64,000 nucleotides of DNA, taken from contig NZ_CP063656.1 of the NCBI RefSeq assembly GCF_015209725.1, positions 1,781,001 through 1,845,000 on the forward strand, in the 5' to 3' direction. The DNA is from Lysobacter ciconiae. Its GTDB lineage: Bacteria > Pseudomonadota > Gammaproteobacteria > Xanthomonadales > Xanthomonadaceae. Below the pieces are notes generated by a model. The model was not told the DNA's origin. It ran no database searches and saw only the letters and a program-made list of their open reading frames with translations. Shown here piece by piece: positions 53,582-61,255 of this stretch; the first letter of the stretch is position 1, and each line of letters begins with the position of its first letter. Both the position numbers and the translations under genes were made by a program.

Positions 53582-54466
53582 ATGTCTGACAAGTCATCCT
53601 CCGCCGCCGGCCCGCTGATTGCGTTGCCCGGGCACGCCGTAATCACCTTCCAGGGCCGCGACGCGATCGCATTTTCGCAGGCCCAGTTCATGAACGACGT
53701 CGCCGCCCTCGCCGACGGCCAGTGGCACTGGAGTGGCTGGTTGACGCCCAAGGGACGGGTGATCGCGCTGTTTGCGCTGCTGCGGCGGGATCCGGAAACC
53801 CTTTGGCTGGTGTTGCCCGATGGCGACGCGGAGGCGATCGCGCAGCGACTGCGCGGTTACCTGTTCCGCAGCAAAGTCACCATCGGTATCGATGATGAGC
53901 TGAAGGTGGGCGGCCGCTTCGCCGAGGCGTCGCAAGCGCGGGGCAACGCCTTTGCCGATGACGGCGGCAACGTGGAGCTGGGCTTGGGCACGGGCGCTCA
54001 TGCGCGCAGCTTGGTGATCAGTTCCGATCTGGACGTCTTGCCCGACGACGACGCCATCGCGCGTTGGCGCATGGCCGACCTGCAGGACGGCCTGCCGCGG
54101 CTGGTGGACACAGAGCGCGAGCAGTGGACGCCGCAGCAGTTGTCGCTGGAGCGACTGCAGGCCTTCAGCGTGAAGAAAGGCTGCTATCCCGGCCAGGAAA
54201 TTGTTGCGCGCACGCATTTCCTGGGCAAGGCCAAGCGCGGCCTGGCGCTGTTGGAGTCGGGTTCGCCGATCGCCGTCGGCAGCGATGTCATGTCCGACGG
54301 GAAATCGCTGGGCCGGGTGATGTCGACCGCCAGCACGTCCGACGCGCACGTGGCGCTGGCCGTGGTGCCGCTGGAGCGAGCGCAGGCCGACGTGGCGCCG
54401 TCCCAGCTGATGGTGGACGGCGCCAATGTGGTCGAGGCGCCGCTACGGGATGGTCTTGCGCGCTGA
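53582..54466 (+). CDS. ygfZ: Folate-binding YgfZ-type Fe-S cluster protein
   Basis: 294 residues, GcvT-like fold. The signature K-G-C-Y-x-G-Q-E (KKGCYPGQE, about residues 198-206) with the essential Cys is intact. YgfZ uses tetrahydrofolate to aid Fe-S enzyme assembly or repair. It is divergent from the sdh operon, whose product carries three Fe-S clusters. Confidence 0.92.
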   Translation: MSDKSSSAAGPLIALPGHAVITFQGRDAIAFSQAQFMNDVAALADGQWHWSGWLTPKGRVIALFALLRRDPETLWLVLPDGDAEAIAQRLRGYLFRSKVTIGIDDELKVGGRFAEASQARGNAFADDGGNVELGLGTGAHARSLVISSDLDVLPDDDAIARWRMADLQDGLPRLVDTEREQWTPQQLSLERLQAFSVKKGCYPGQEIVARTHFLGKAKRGLALLESGSPIAVGSDVMSDGKSLGRVMSTASTSDAHVALAVVPLERAQADVAPSQLMVDGANVVEAPLRDGLAR

Positions 54467-54556
54467 GCGACCATGTTGTCCGGTAACTGCACGCGGTTCC
54501 TCGCTGGCGCGACGCCTCGCTCCGCAGCGGCCCGGTTTTGGCCGGAATGACTGGGC

Positions 54557-56878
54557 TCAGTCGCCTGCTGCCAGACGCGCGGCTGCTTCGACGACGTCCT
54601 CTTCGCCGGGAATGACCAGGAACGCCGCGCCGGCGAGCGGCGTGTAGGTGTCCACGCCCACCACCCGCTCAAACGGGATGGTACCCAGCCCGCCTTCGGC
54701 GATCGCGGTGATGACGCCCTCGCCCACGCCGGCGCTGTGGCGGCCTTCGTCGACAATGAGGATCCGGCGCGCACCGCGGGCCTGCTCGACGATCCAGGCG
54801 TCATTGAGCGGTACCAGCCAGCGCAGATCCACCACCCGCGTCCGCCAGCCGTGCGCCTCGCGGATGCTGCGGGCGGCGCGCAGGCTCATCGGCACGCCGT
54901 TGCCGTAGGTGAACACCACAAGGTCATCGCGCCCATCGCCGTCGCCGACATCGGCATCTGCGCCCGCGTCGCTTTCAGGCGGGTACACCCGGCCTTCGCC
55001 GATCACCATGGCCTCCCCGCGCGCGGGGTATCCGGTAAGCCAGCCGCCGTCGCCCGCTTCTTGCAGGTCCTTGGTCATGTACAGCGCGATGGGCTCCAGG
55101 AACACACTGACCCGCCCGTCCACCTTGGCCAGCGCGGTCAGCGTCCGCAGCATCGTCACCGCATCGTCGCCGCGCGACGGGCAGCCGACCACCAGGCCCG
55201 GGATGTCGCGCAACGCGGTGATTGAGTTGTCGTTGTGGAAATGGCCGCCGAAGCCGCGCTGGTAACCCAGCCCGGCGATGCGCACCACCATCGGATTGGC
55301 GTACTGGTTGTTGCTGAAAAACTGCAGGCTCGCCGCCTCGCCGCGGATCTGGTCGCAGGCGTTGTGGAAATAGGCGAGGTACTGGATTTCCGGGATCGGC
55401 AGCATCCCGACGTTGGCAAAGCCCTGGGCCATGCCAAGGATCATGGTCTCGTCAAGCAGCGTATTGAACACGCGGCGCGGCCCGAAGGCCTTCTGCAGCC
55501 CCTTGGTGACGGTATAGACGCCGCCCTTCTGGGCCACGTCCTCGCCGAACAGCAGCGCCTCGGGATACTTGGCGAAGGTCTCGTGCAGCGCCTGGTTGAT
55601 CTGGATGGCCATGTGGCGTGGCGGCAGGTTTTCCGGCAGCTTCGCCTCGCCGCCGAAGACCTCCAGGCGACGCTCATCGAAGTCGGTGCGCCCAGCCTCG
55701 GCCATGACCTTGTCGGGAGAGTACGGAGCCAACGGCGCGATGACGTCGGCCAGCGCTTCGAGTTTGGGTCGGCGATCGGCTTCCTCGGCAGCCGCGAAAC
55801 AGCGCTTGCGCGTGCGTTCGTAAAGCTCCAGCACCTCATCCCTGGACATGAGCCCGGATTCCAGCGCGATCGCCGCGGACCGCAGCAGCGGATCGGTCGC
55901 CTCGACGGCGCACAGTTCCTCGAGCGACCGCCACTCGATCTCGAAGTCGGTCCCGGCGTGACCCATGATCCGCGTCGTGCGCAGGTGCAGGAAGGTCGGC
56001 CGGCGGGTGGTCCGGCAGTGCTCGACGGCGCGCTGGACATCGGCATAGCCGTTGGCCAGGTCCAGGCCGTCGGCGGCGAAGTAGTCCAGGTCGGCGCGCT
56101 GGGAGAAATTACGTGCGATCCAGCCCGACGGCGTCTTCACCGAGATGCCGATGCCGTTGTCCTCGCACACGAACAGCGCCGGTGCCGGGAGCTTCTGGTA
56201 GGCGGTCCAAGCGGCCGCGTTGAAGGCGGTCTGCGCGGTCGCATGGTTGCTGGACGCATCGCCGAAGGAGCAGATGGTGATGCTGTCGTCGGGAATCGGC
56301 AGCTCGTGCCCAAGGCGTCGACCGGCCTCGATCGCGATCGCCGTGCCGAGCGCCTTGGGCAGGTGCGAGGCGATGGTCGAGGTCTGCGGGAGCACCCACA
56401 AGGGCTTGCTGCCCCAGACCTTGTGGCGGCCGCCGCTGGCCGGGTCGTCCTTGCTGGCGGCAAAGCTCAGCGCGGAGTCCATCGCCGGATCCATCCCGGG
56501 CAGTTTGCGGAAACGCTCGGCCATGAAGCCGCCGCTGCGGTAGTGCAGGAAGGCCGGATCGGTATGCCGGGTGGCGCGCGCGACCATGGCGTTGCCCTCG
56601 TGCCCGGACGAACCGATCGTATAGAAGACCTTGTTCTGCACCCGAAGCACGCGCGCCATGAGGTCCAGGTGCCGGCTGACCAGCTGCGATTCGAACAGCT
56701 CCAGGAAACCCTGGGCATCCAGCGCGCTTCCCGCCAGCACCGGCGCCCCGGCGTCCGGAGCACCGCCTGCCTGCCCGTCCCAGGACCGGACGAACTCGGT
56801 GAAATTCACATCGCAGATCTCGGCGCGGTTGAGGCCCCGCATGCGTGCGGGAATGGGGCTGGACAGGCTCGACATCAT
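54557..56878 (-). CDS. Fused alpha/beta 2-oxoacid dehydrogenase E1 component
   Basis: 773 residues. The first half (about 55-400) matches E1-alpha, with GDASSNHATAQTAFNAAA as the thiamine-diphosphate GDG-N site. The second half (about 425-765) matches E1-beta (transketolase-type pyrimidine and C-terminal domains, ALLFGEDVAQKGG and VVDLRWLVPL). Fusion of alpha and beta in one chain suggests the branched-chain or a related 2-oxoacid dehydrogenase. No E2 or E3 is adjacent, so the substrate is open. It follows the acyl-CoA dehydrogenase gene by 87 bases. Confidence 0.85.
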   Translation of the reverse strand: MMSSLSSPIPARMRGLNRAEICDVNFTEFVRSWDGQAGGAPDAGAPVLAGSALDAQGFLELFESQLVSRHLDLMARVLRVQNKVFYTIGSSGHEGNAMVARATRHTDPAFLHYRSGGFMAERFRKLPGMDPAMDSALSFAASKDDPASGGRHKVWGSKPLWVLPQTSTIASHLPKALGTAIAIEAGRRLGHELPIPDDSITICSFGDASSNHATAQTAFNAAAWTAYQKLPAPALFVCEDNGIGISVKTPSGWIARNFSQRADLDYFAADGLDLANGYADVQRAVEHCRTTRRPTFLHLRTTRIMGHAGTDFEIEWRSLEELCAVEATDPLLRSAAIALESGLMSRDEVLELYERTRKRCFAAAEEADRRPKLEALADVIAPLAPYSPDKVMAEAGRTDFDERRLEVFGGEAKLPENLPPRHMAIQINQALHETFAKYPEALLFGEDVAQKGGVYTVTKGLQKAFGPRRVFNTLLDETMILGMAQGFANVGMLPIPEIQYLAYFHNACDQIRGEAASLQFFSNNQYANPMVVRIAGLGYQRGFGGHFHNDNSITALRDIPGLVVGCPSRGDDAVTMLRTLTALAKVDGRVSVFLEPIALYMTKDLQEAGDGGWLTGYPARGEAMVIGEGRVYPPESDAGADADVGDGDGRDDLVVFTYGNGVPMSLRAARSIREAHGWRTRVVDLRWLVPLNDAWIVEQARGARRILIVDEGRHSAGVGEGVITAIAEGGLGTIPFERVVGVDTYTPLAGAAFLVIPGEEDVVEAAARLAAGD

Positions 56879-56965
56879 CAGGGCTCCGCCTCGGCCGGTC
56901 GGCGCGAGGCTGCAATAGGAAGGTCTGGAGTTTCGTCAGGCGGGCAACTCAGGCGTGCCGCACGG

Positions 56966-58129
56966 TCAGAACGCGTTGATCCCCGTCAGCTCCCGTCCCA
57001 CCACCAGCTGGTGGATGGTCTCGGTGCCCTCGTAGGTGATCACCGACTCCAGGTTCATCGCGTGGCGGATCGCGCAGTGCTCGGTGGTGATGCCGGCGCC
57101 GCCCAGCAGGTCGCGGCACTGGCGGGCGATGTCGATCGCCATGCGGCAGTTGTTCCACTTGGCCAGGCTGACCTGGGTCGGAGCCATCGTGCCGGCATCC
57201 TTGAGCCGGCCCAGCTGGACCACCAGGAGCTGCGCCATGGTGATGCGACGCGCCATGTCGGCCATCTTCAATTGGGCCGACTGGGTCGCGGCCACCGGGC
57301 GGCCGAACAGGATGCGCTCCTTGGTGTAGCCCAGCACTTCGTCAAGGCAGGCAATCGCCGCGCCGATCGGGCCCCAGGTGATGCCGTAGCGGGCCTGGGT
57401 CAGGCAGCCCAGCGGACCCTTCAGGCCCTTCACGTTGGGCAGGCGGTTGGCATCGGGCACGCGCACGTTGTCGAAGAACAGGCCGCTGGTGACCGAGGCG
57501 CGCAGGCTCATCTTGTGCTTGATCTCCTGGGCGGCAAACCCCGGCATGCCCTTCTCGACCACGAAGCCCTGGATGCCCTCATCGGTCTGCGCCCAGACAA
57601 TCGCGATGTCGGCCAGGTTGCCGTTGGTGATCCACATCTTGCTGCCGTTGAGCACCCAGTCGCCGCCATCTTTTTTTGCGCTGGTCTTCATGTTGGCCGG
57701 GTCGGAGCCGCCGTGCGGTTCGGTCAGGCCGAAGCAGCCGATGGTCTCCCCGCGCGCCATCGAGGGCAGCCAGCGCTGCTTCTGCTCCTGCGTGCCATAG
57801 GCGAAGATCGGGTACATGCACAGCGAGGACTGCACCGAGACGAAGCTGCGGATGCCCGAATCGCCGCGCTCCAGCTCCTGGCAGATCAGGCCGTAGGACA
57901 CCGAGTTCAGGCCGCCACCGCCGTACTCCTCCGGCAGCGATGAACCCAGCAGGCCCAGCTCGGCGATCTCGGGAATCAGCTCGCGCGGAAAGCGGCCCTC
58001 ATCGAAGGCGTCGCCGATGATCGGCAGCACGCGCTCGTCGGTGAACCGCGCCACCGTGTCATGCACGGCGCGCTCCTCCTGGCTCAGCAGGGAGCGGGTG
58101 TCGTACAGGTCGTAGGGATTGAGGGACAT
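56966..58129 (-). CDS. gcdH: Glutaryl-CoA dehydrogenase-type acyl-CoA dehydrogenase
   Basis: 387 residues. Signature GLTEPHGGSDP and KMWITNG, and a C-terminal YEGTETIHQLV with the catalytic Glu, followed by GRELTGINAF. This C-terminal pattern and the closely spaced segments favour the glutaryl-CoA branch (lysine and tryptophan breakdown, yielding crotonyl-CoA) over straight-chain enzymes. The ATG at 58129 begins at the conserved helix; an upstream extension of 13 residues is rejected. Confidence 0.82.
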   Translation of the reverse strand: MSLNPYDLYDTRSLLSQEERAVHDTVARFTDERVLPIIGDAFDEGRFPRELIPEIAELGLLGSSLPEEYGGGGLNSVSYGLICQELERGDSGIRSFVSVQSSLCMYPIFAYGTQEQKQRWLPSMARGETIGCFGLTEPHGGSDPANMKTSAKKDGGDWVLNGSKMWITNGNLADIAIVWAQTDEGIQGFVVEKGMPGFAAQEIKHKMSLRASVTSGLFFDNVRVPDANRLPNVKGLKGPLGCLTQARYGITWGPIGAAIACLDEVLGYTKERILFGRPVAATQSAQLKMADMARRITMAQLLVVQLGRLKDAGTMAPTQVSLAKWNNCRMAIDIARQCRDLLGGAGITTEHCAIRHAMNLESVITYEGTETIHQLVVGRELTGINAF

Positions 58130-58208
58130 GGCGGACTCGTGCGCGAAAACGACCATTGTAAGCAGCACGCCCGACGGAGCGCACCCTGCTCGCCTCTGGC
58201 CAAACGCG

Positions 58209-58233
58209 AAGGGGCCGGAATATCCGGCCCCTT
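58209..58233 (-). terminator. Hairpin downstream of the glycine-zipper gene
   Basis: Perfect eleven-base stem AAGGGGCCGGA/TCCGGCCCCTT with a three-base loop. On the minus strand it comes 30 bases after the gene's stop. No real T run follows, so termination may be partial. Confidence 0.55.
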
Positions 58234-58262
58234 GGGCGTATTACCGCCAGCTGTGATCGCGA

Positions 58263-59099
58263 TCAGCCGCGCGGAGTACCGGCCACGGACGCCGTCTGCA
58301 CCACCACCTCGCCATCGATCACGGGCAGGCGGTCACCAGGGCGATCGTTCATGCGCACGGTGCGCTCTTGGCCGTCGAAGCGGTAGGTGACATCGTAGCC
58401 CACCACCTCATCCCGACTGCCCAGCGAAATGCGCTCGCCGGGCTTGCTGCCCATGCGCTTGCTGCCCGTCGTGCCGTCCGGATTGCGAAACGAGACGTCG
58501 TAGCCGACCACACGGCTGGACTGGGAGGTGTCGGCAACGGTGCGGCACTGCCGGTCCACCCGCTCCACGACCCGCCCACCGACATGATTGCGGTCGACGC
58601 GGTTACCTACAAAACCACCGGCTACGGCGCCGGCCGCGGTCGCTGCCTTCCGCCCGTTGCCCTTGCCGACCTGGTTGCCCAGGACGCCGCCGATCACCGC
58701 ACCGGCAACCGTCCCGCCGACGTTGCCATCGCGTTCGGGCAGGCGCTCCTGCACCACCACGTCGTTGCACACCTGGCGCGGATTGGACACCGTGCTGGTT
58801 TCACGGACCGGATCCACCCCGGTGACGACCGCGTACATGGGTTCCTTTTCCGTCACTTCCTCCACGTCGACCACCTGCGCGTACGCAAGCAGCCCCGCCG
58901 GTGCGGGGTCCAGCGCGGCGATCGAGCCGTCGGCCCGCGAATCGCCGGAGAACCCGATCAGCGAGTTCCCTGGAACAGGCGAAAGATCCGCCGCGGCATG
59001 GGTATCGGCCGGTGATCTGTCGAACGAATTGTAGGCGGCAACCGCGACGCCACCGACCATCAGGGCAGCAACGGCAACGGCAAGCATGTTCTTGTTCAT
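58263..59099 (-). CDS. Glycine-zipper 2TM envelope protein
   Basis: 278 residues. An N-terminal hydrophobic anchor or signal (about 5-23), a conserved Cys (VCNDVVVQ) before the glycine-zipper 2TM region (about 125-170; GGTVAGAVIGGVLGN and AAGAVAGGFVGN), then another Cys. The C-terminus holds two related 34-residue units, each starting VVGYDV and ending in GER or GDR. Related proteins (17-kDa surface antigen, YcfJ-like) are periplasmic or outer membrane. Role is unknown. Confidence 0.75.
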   Translation of the reverse strand: MNKNMLAVAVAALMVGGVAVAAYNSFDRSPADTHAAADLSPVPGNSLIGFSGDSRADGSIAALDPAPAGLLAYAQVVDVEEVTEKEPMYAVVTGVDPVRETSTVSNPRQVCNDVVVQERLPERDGNVGGTVAGAVIGGVLGNQVGKGNGRKAATAAGAVAGGFVGNRVDRNHVGGRVVERVDRQCRTVADTSQSSRVVGYDVSFRNPDGTTGSKRMGSKPGERISLGSRDEVVGYDVTYRFDGQERTVRMNDRPGDRLPVIDGEVVVQTASVAGTPRG

Positions 59100-59271
59100 C
59101 TCTCCACCTCATCCGTACGGGACCCGCCCGCGATTTCGACTGGGCCCATTCCACCATCACCCGGCTGAACGGAACCGCACTTTGCGTCACATGTTGCCAA
59201 AATGCGTCTGCACAGCGGCAACATGGCAGTTGCGATACTGATGACGGTCGCACCCGCATACGAGGACACCC

Positions 59272-59490
59272 ATGGCCAACCCCCTTGTTTCACCCTTCAT
59301 GGGCTGGGCGCGGAAGCTGCGCTTCCCCACCCTGTTCAAGATCACCGCTGCGCTGTTCCTGCTATCGCTACTGATTCCCGATCCCGTGCCGTTCGTGGAC
59401 GAGATCCTGCTGGGGCTGGGCACCCTGATGTTTGCGCAATGGAAGCAGCGCGGGCAGGTGATCGACGCGCCGCCAAAGGTGCGGCGTTGA
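59272..59490 (+). CDS. Small conserved membrane-associated protein (DUF6116-like)
   Basis: 72 residues. A Lys/Arg start (WARKLRFPTLFKIT) leads into a hydrophobic segment (AALFLLSLLIP), an acidic turn and a second hydrophobic segment. It resembles short xanthomonad proteins annotated as DUF6116; I know no function. A GAGG box lies a few bases before the ATG. The gene is 41 bases before tatD. Confidence 0.65.
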   Translation: MANPLVSPFMGWARKLRFPTLFKITAALFLLSLLIPDPVPFVDEILLGLGTLMFAQWKQRGQVIDAPPKVRR

Positions 59491-59512
59491 CCCGGCCGGC
59501 CCGGTAGCCGCG

Positions 59513-59545
59513 CCGTGCTGGTAGACACCCCGTGCTGGTAGACAC
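59513..59545 (+). repeat. 17-bp-period tandem duplication at the tatD start
   Basis: A 16-base sequence (CCGTGCTGGTAGACAC) occurs at 59513-59528 and again at 59530-59545. Both copies contain a GTG start, but only the second is in the tatD frame. Confidence 0.85.
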
Positions 59546-60311
59546 GCATTGCCACCTGGATGCCCCCGAGTTCGACCCGGACCGCACGGCGGTGATCGAG
59601 CGCGCCCTCGCCGCCGGCGTGACCCGGCAGGTGGTGCCGGCGACGATTGCCGCAGGCTGGCCGGGCTTGCGCGATGTCTGTGCCTCCCGTGAGGGGCTGC
59701 ACCCCGCCTACGGTCTGCACCCGATGTTCCTGGACGCACACCGGCGCGAGCACATGGCGCAGCTGGAGCAGTGGATCGAGCGTGAGAAGCCGGCAGCCGT
59801 CGGCGAATGCGGGCTGGACTTCTACATCCCCGATCCGGACCGGGATGAGCAGGCGTGGTACTTCGATGCCCAGCTCAAACTGGCCCGCGACTTCGACCTG
59901 CCGGTGATCGTGCACGCGCGCCGCGCGGTGGATCAGGTCATCGCCGCGATCCGCCGGATCGGCAATCTTCGCGGTGTCGTCCACAGCTTTCCCGGCAGCC
60001 AGCAGCAGGCGGAGATCCTCTGGGAGCACGGCTTCATGCTCGGAATCGGCGGGCCGGTCACCTACGAGCGAGCCAGGCGGCTGCGCCGGATCGTCGCGAC
60101 CATGCCGCTGGAATGGCTGCTGCTGGAAACCGACGCCCCCGACCAGCCCGATGCCGCCCATCGGGGCAAGCGCAACGAACCTGCGCGCCTCACCCACGTG
60201 CTGGACACGATCGCCGGTTTGCGCGAAATCGCGCCGCAGGAACTGGCGGCCGCCACCTCGGCCAATGCCGAGCGACTGTTCGGCCTGCCGTCGTCCCTGC
60301 AATCGGGCTGA
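59532..60311 (+). CDS. tatD: TatD-family metal-dependent hydrolase
   Basis: 259 residues. The family metal motif DTHCHLD opens the protein; AVGECGLDFY, a VHARRA His and LLETDAPDQP complete the site. These enzymes are 3'-5' exonucleases or RNA-processing enzymes with a TIM barrel. The start is the GTG at 59532, in the second copy of a small duplication; the first copy gives a frame that stops after eight codons. Confidence 0.9.
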   Translation: MLVDTHCHLDAPEFDPDRTAVIERALAAGVTRQVVPATIAAGWPGLRDVCASREGLHPAYGLHPMFLDAHRREHMAQLEQWIEREKPAAVGECGLDFYIPDPDRDEQAWYFDAQLKLARDFDLPVIVHARRAVDQVIAAIRRIGNLRGVVHSFPGSQQQAEILWEHGFMLGIGGPVTYERARRLRRIVATMPLEWLLLETDAPDQPDAAHRGKRNEPARLTHVLDTIAGLREIAPQELAAATSANAERLFGLPSSLQSG

Positions 60312-60364
60312 GGCGCGACCAGCCCGCCGCTCGTGCACAATCGACCGATGCAAGGGGAGCGGGC

Positions 60365-61201
60365 ATGCAGTCAGTAGAGGGAAAAATTGTCCTGGTCACC
60401 GGCGCGGCGATGGGCATGGGCCGGCTCTACGCCGAGCGTGCCATCGCCGAGGGCGCCAGGTCGGTGGTGCTCTGGGACCTGGACGGACCGGCACTGGCGG
60501 CCACCCGGGACGAGATCGGCCGGGCGGGCACGCAGGTGCACGCCCATGTTGTCGACGTCGCCTCCCTCTCCGACATCACCACCGCCGCGGCGCGGGTGCG
60601 CAGCGAGGTCGGCGATCCGGAGGTGGTCATCAACAACGCCGGCATCGTGCGCAGCAAGCTGTTCTGGGAGCACGACCACAGCCGCGACATCGCGGCGGTG
60701 ATGGACATTAACGTGCTGGCGCTGATGCACATCGCCCGTGAGTTCCTGCCGGCGATGATCGCCAACCCCGGGCCCGCCCGGCTGCTCAACGTGGCCTCCG
60801 CCTCCGGGATGCTGTCGGTGCCGCGGATGAGCGTCTACGCCGCGTCCAAATGGGCGGTGATCGGCTGGAGCGATTCGCTGCGACTGGAGCTGCTGCGCGC
60901 AGGCCACGGCCACGTGCGCGTCACGACCCTGATCCCCAGCTACATCACCACCGGCATGTTCGCCGGTGCGCGGCCGCCGCTGCTGACCCCGCTGATGGCG
61001 CCGGAGGATGTCGTCGACCGCGCCTGGCGGGCGATGAAACACGGCAAGCCACGCCTGATGATGCCGTGGTCGGTCTGGCTCAGCGGCGCCCTGCGCGGAG
61101 TGCTACCGCTGCCCTTGTGGGACGTGCTGGCCGACAGGGTGTTCCGCGTCTACTCCTCGATGGACCATTTCACCGGACGCGGACCCAAAACCGGCGCATG
61201 A
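60365..61201 (+). CDS. Short-chain dehydrogenase/reductase
   Basis: 278 residues. The classical SDR nucleotide site TGAAMGMG (about 12-19), NNAGI and the catalytic YxxxK (VYAASK) are seen, with Ser upstream. A C-terminal 50-residue extension with a hydrophobic stretch (PLPLWDVL) may contact membrane. The substrate is unknown. GGGGAG lies four bases before the ATG. Confidence 0.85.
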   Translation: MQSVEGKIVLVTGAAMGMGRLYAERAIAEGARSVVLWDLDGPALAATRDEIGRAGTQVHAHVVDVASLSDITTAAARVRSEVGDPEVVINNAGIVRSKLFWEHDHSRDIAAVMDINVLALMHIAREFLPAMIANPGPARLLNVASASGMLSVPRMSVYAASKWAVIGWSDSLRLELLRAGHGHVRVTTLIPSYITTGMFAGARPPLLTPLMAPEDVVDRAWRAMKHGKPRLMMPWSVWLSGALRGVLPLPLWDVLADRVFRVYSSMDHFTGRGPKTGA

Positions 61202-61202
61202 A

Positions 61203-61226
61203 AAAAGCGGGCCGAAGCCCGCTTTT
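61203..61226. terminator. Bidirectional terminator between the SDR gene and pnp
   Basis: Stem AAAAGCGGGC/GCCCGCTTTT with a four-base loop, flanked by A and T runs. It sits directly after the SDR stop and 30 bases after the convergent pnp stop, so it can end both. Confidence 0.85.
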
Positions 61227-61255
61227 CTGCCATCAAGCGCTGGCGCCCGGACGGA

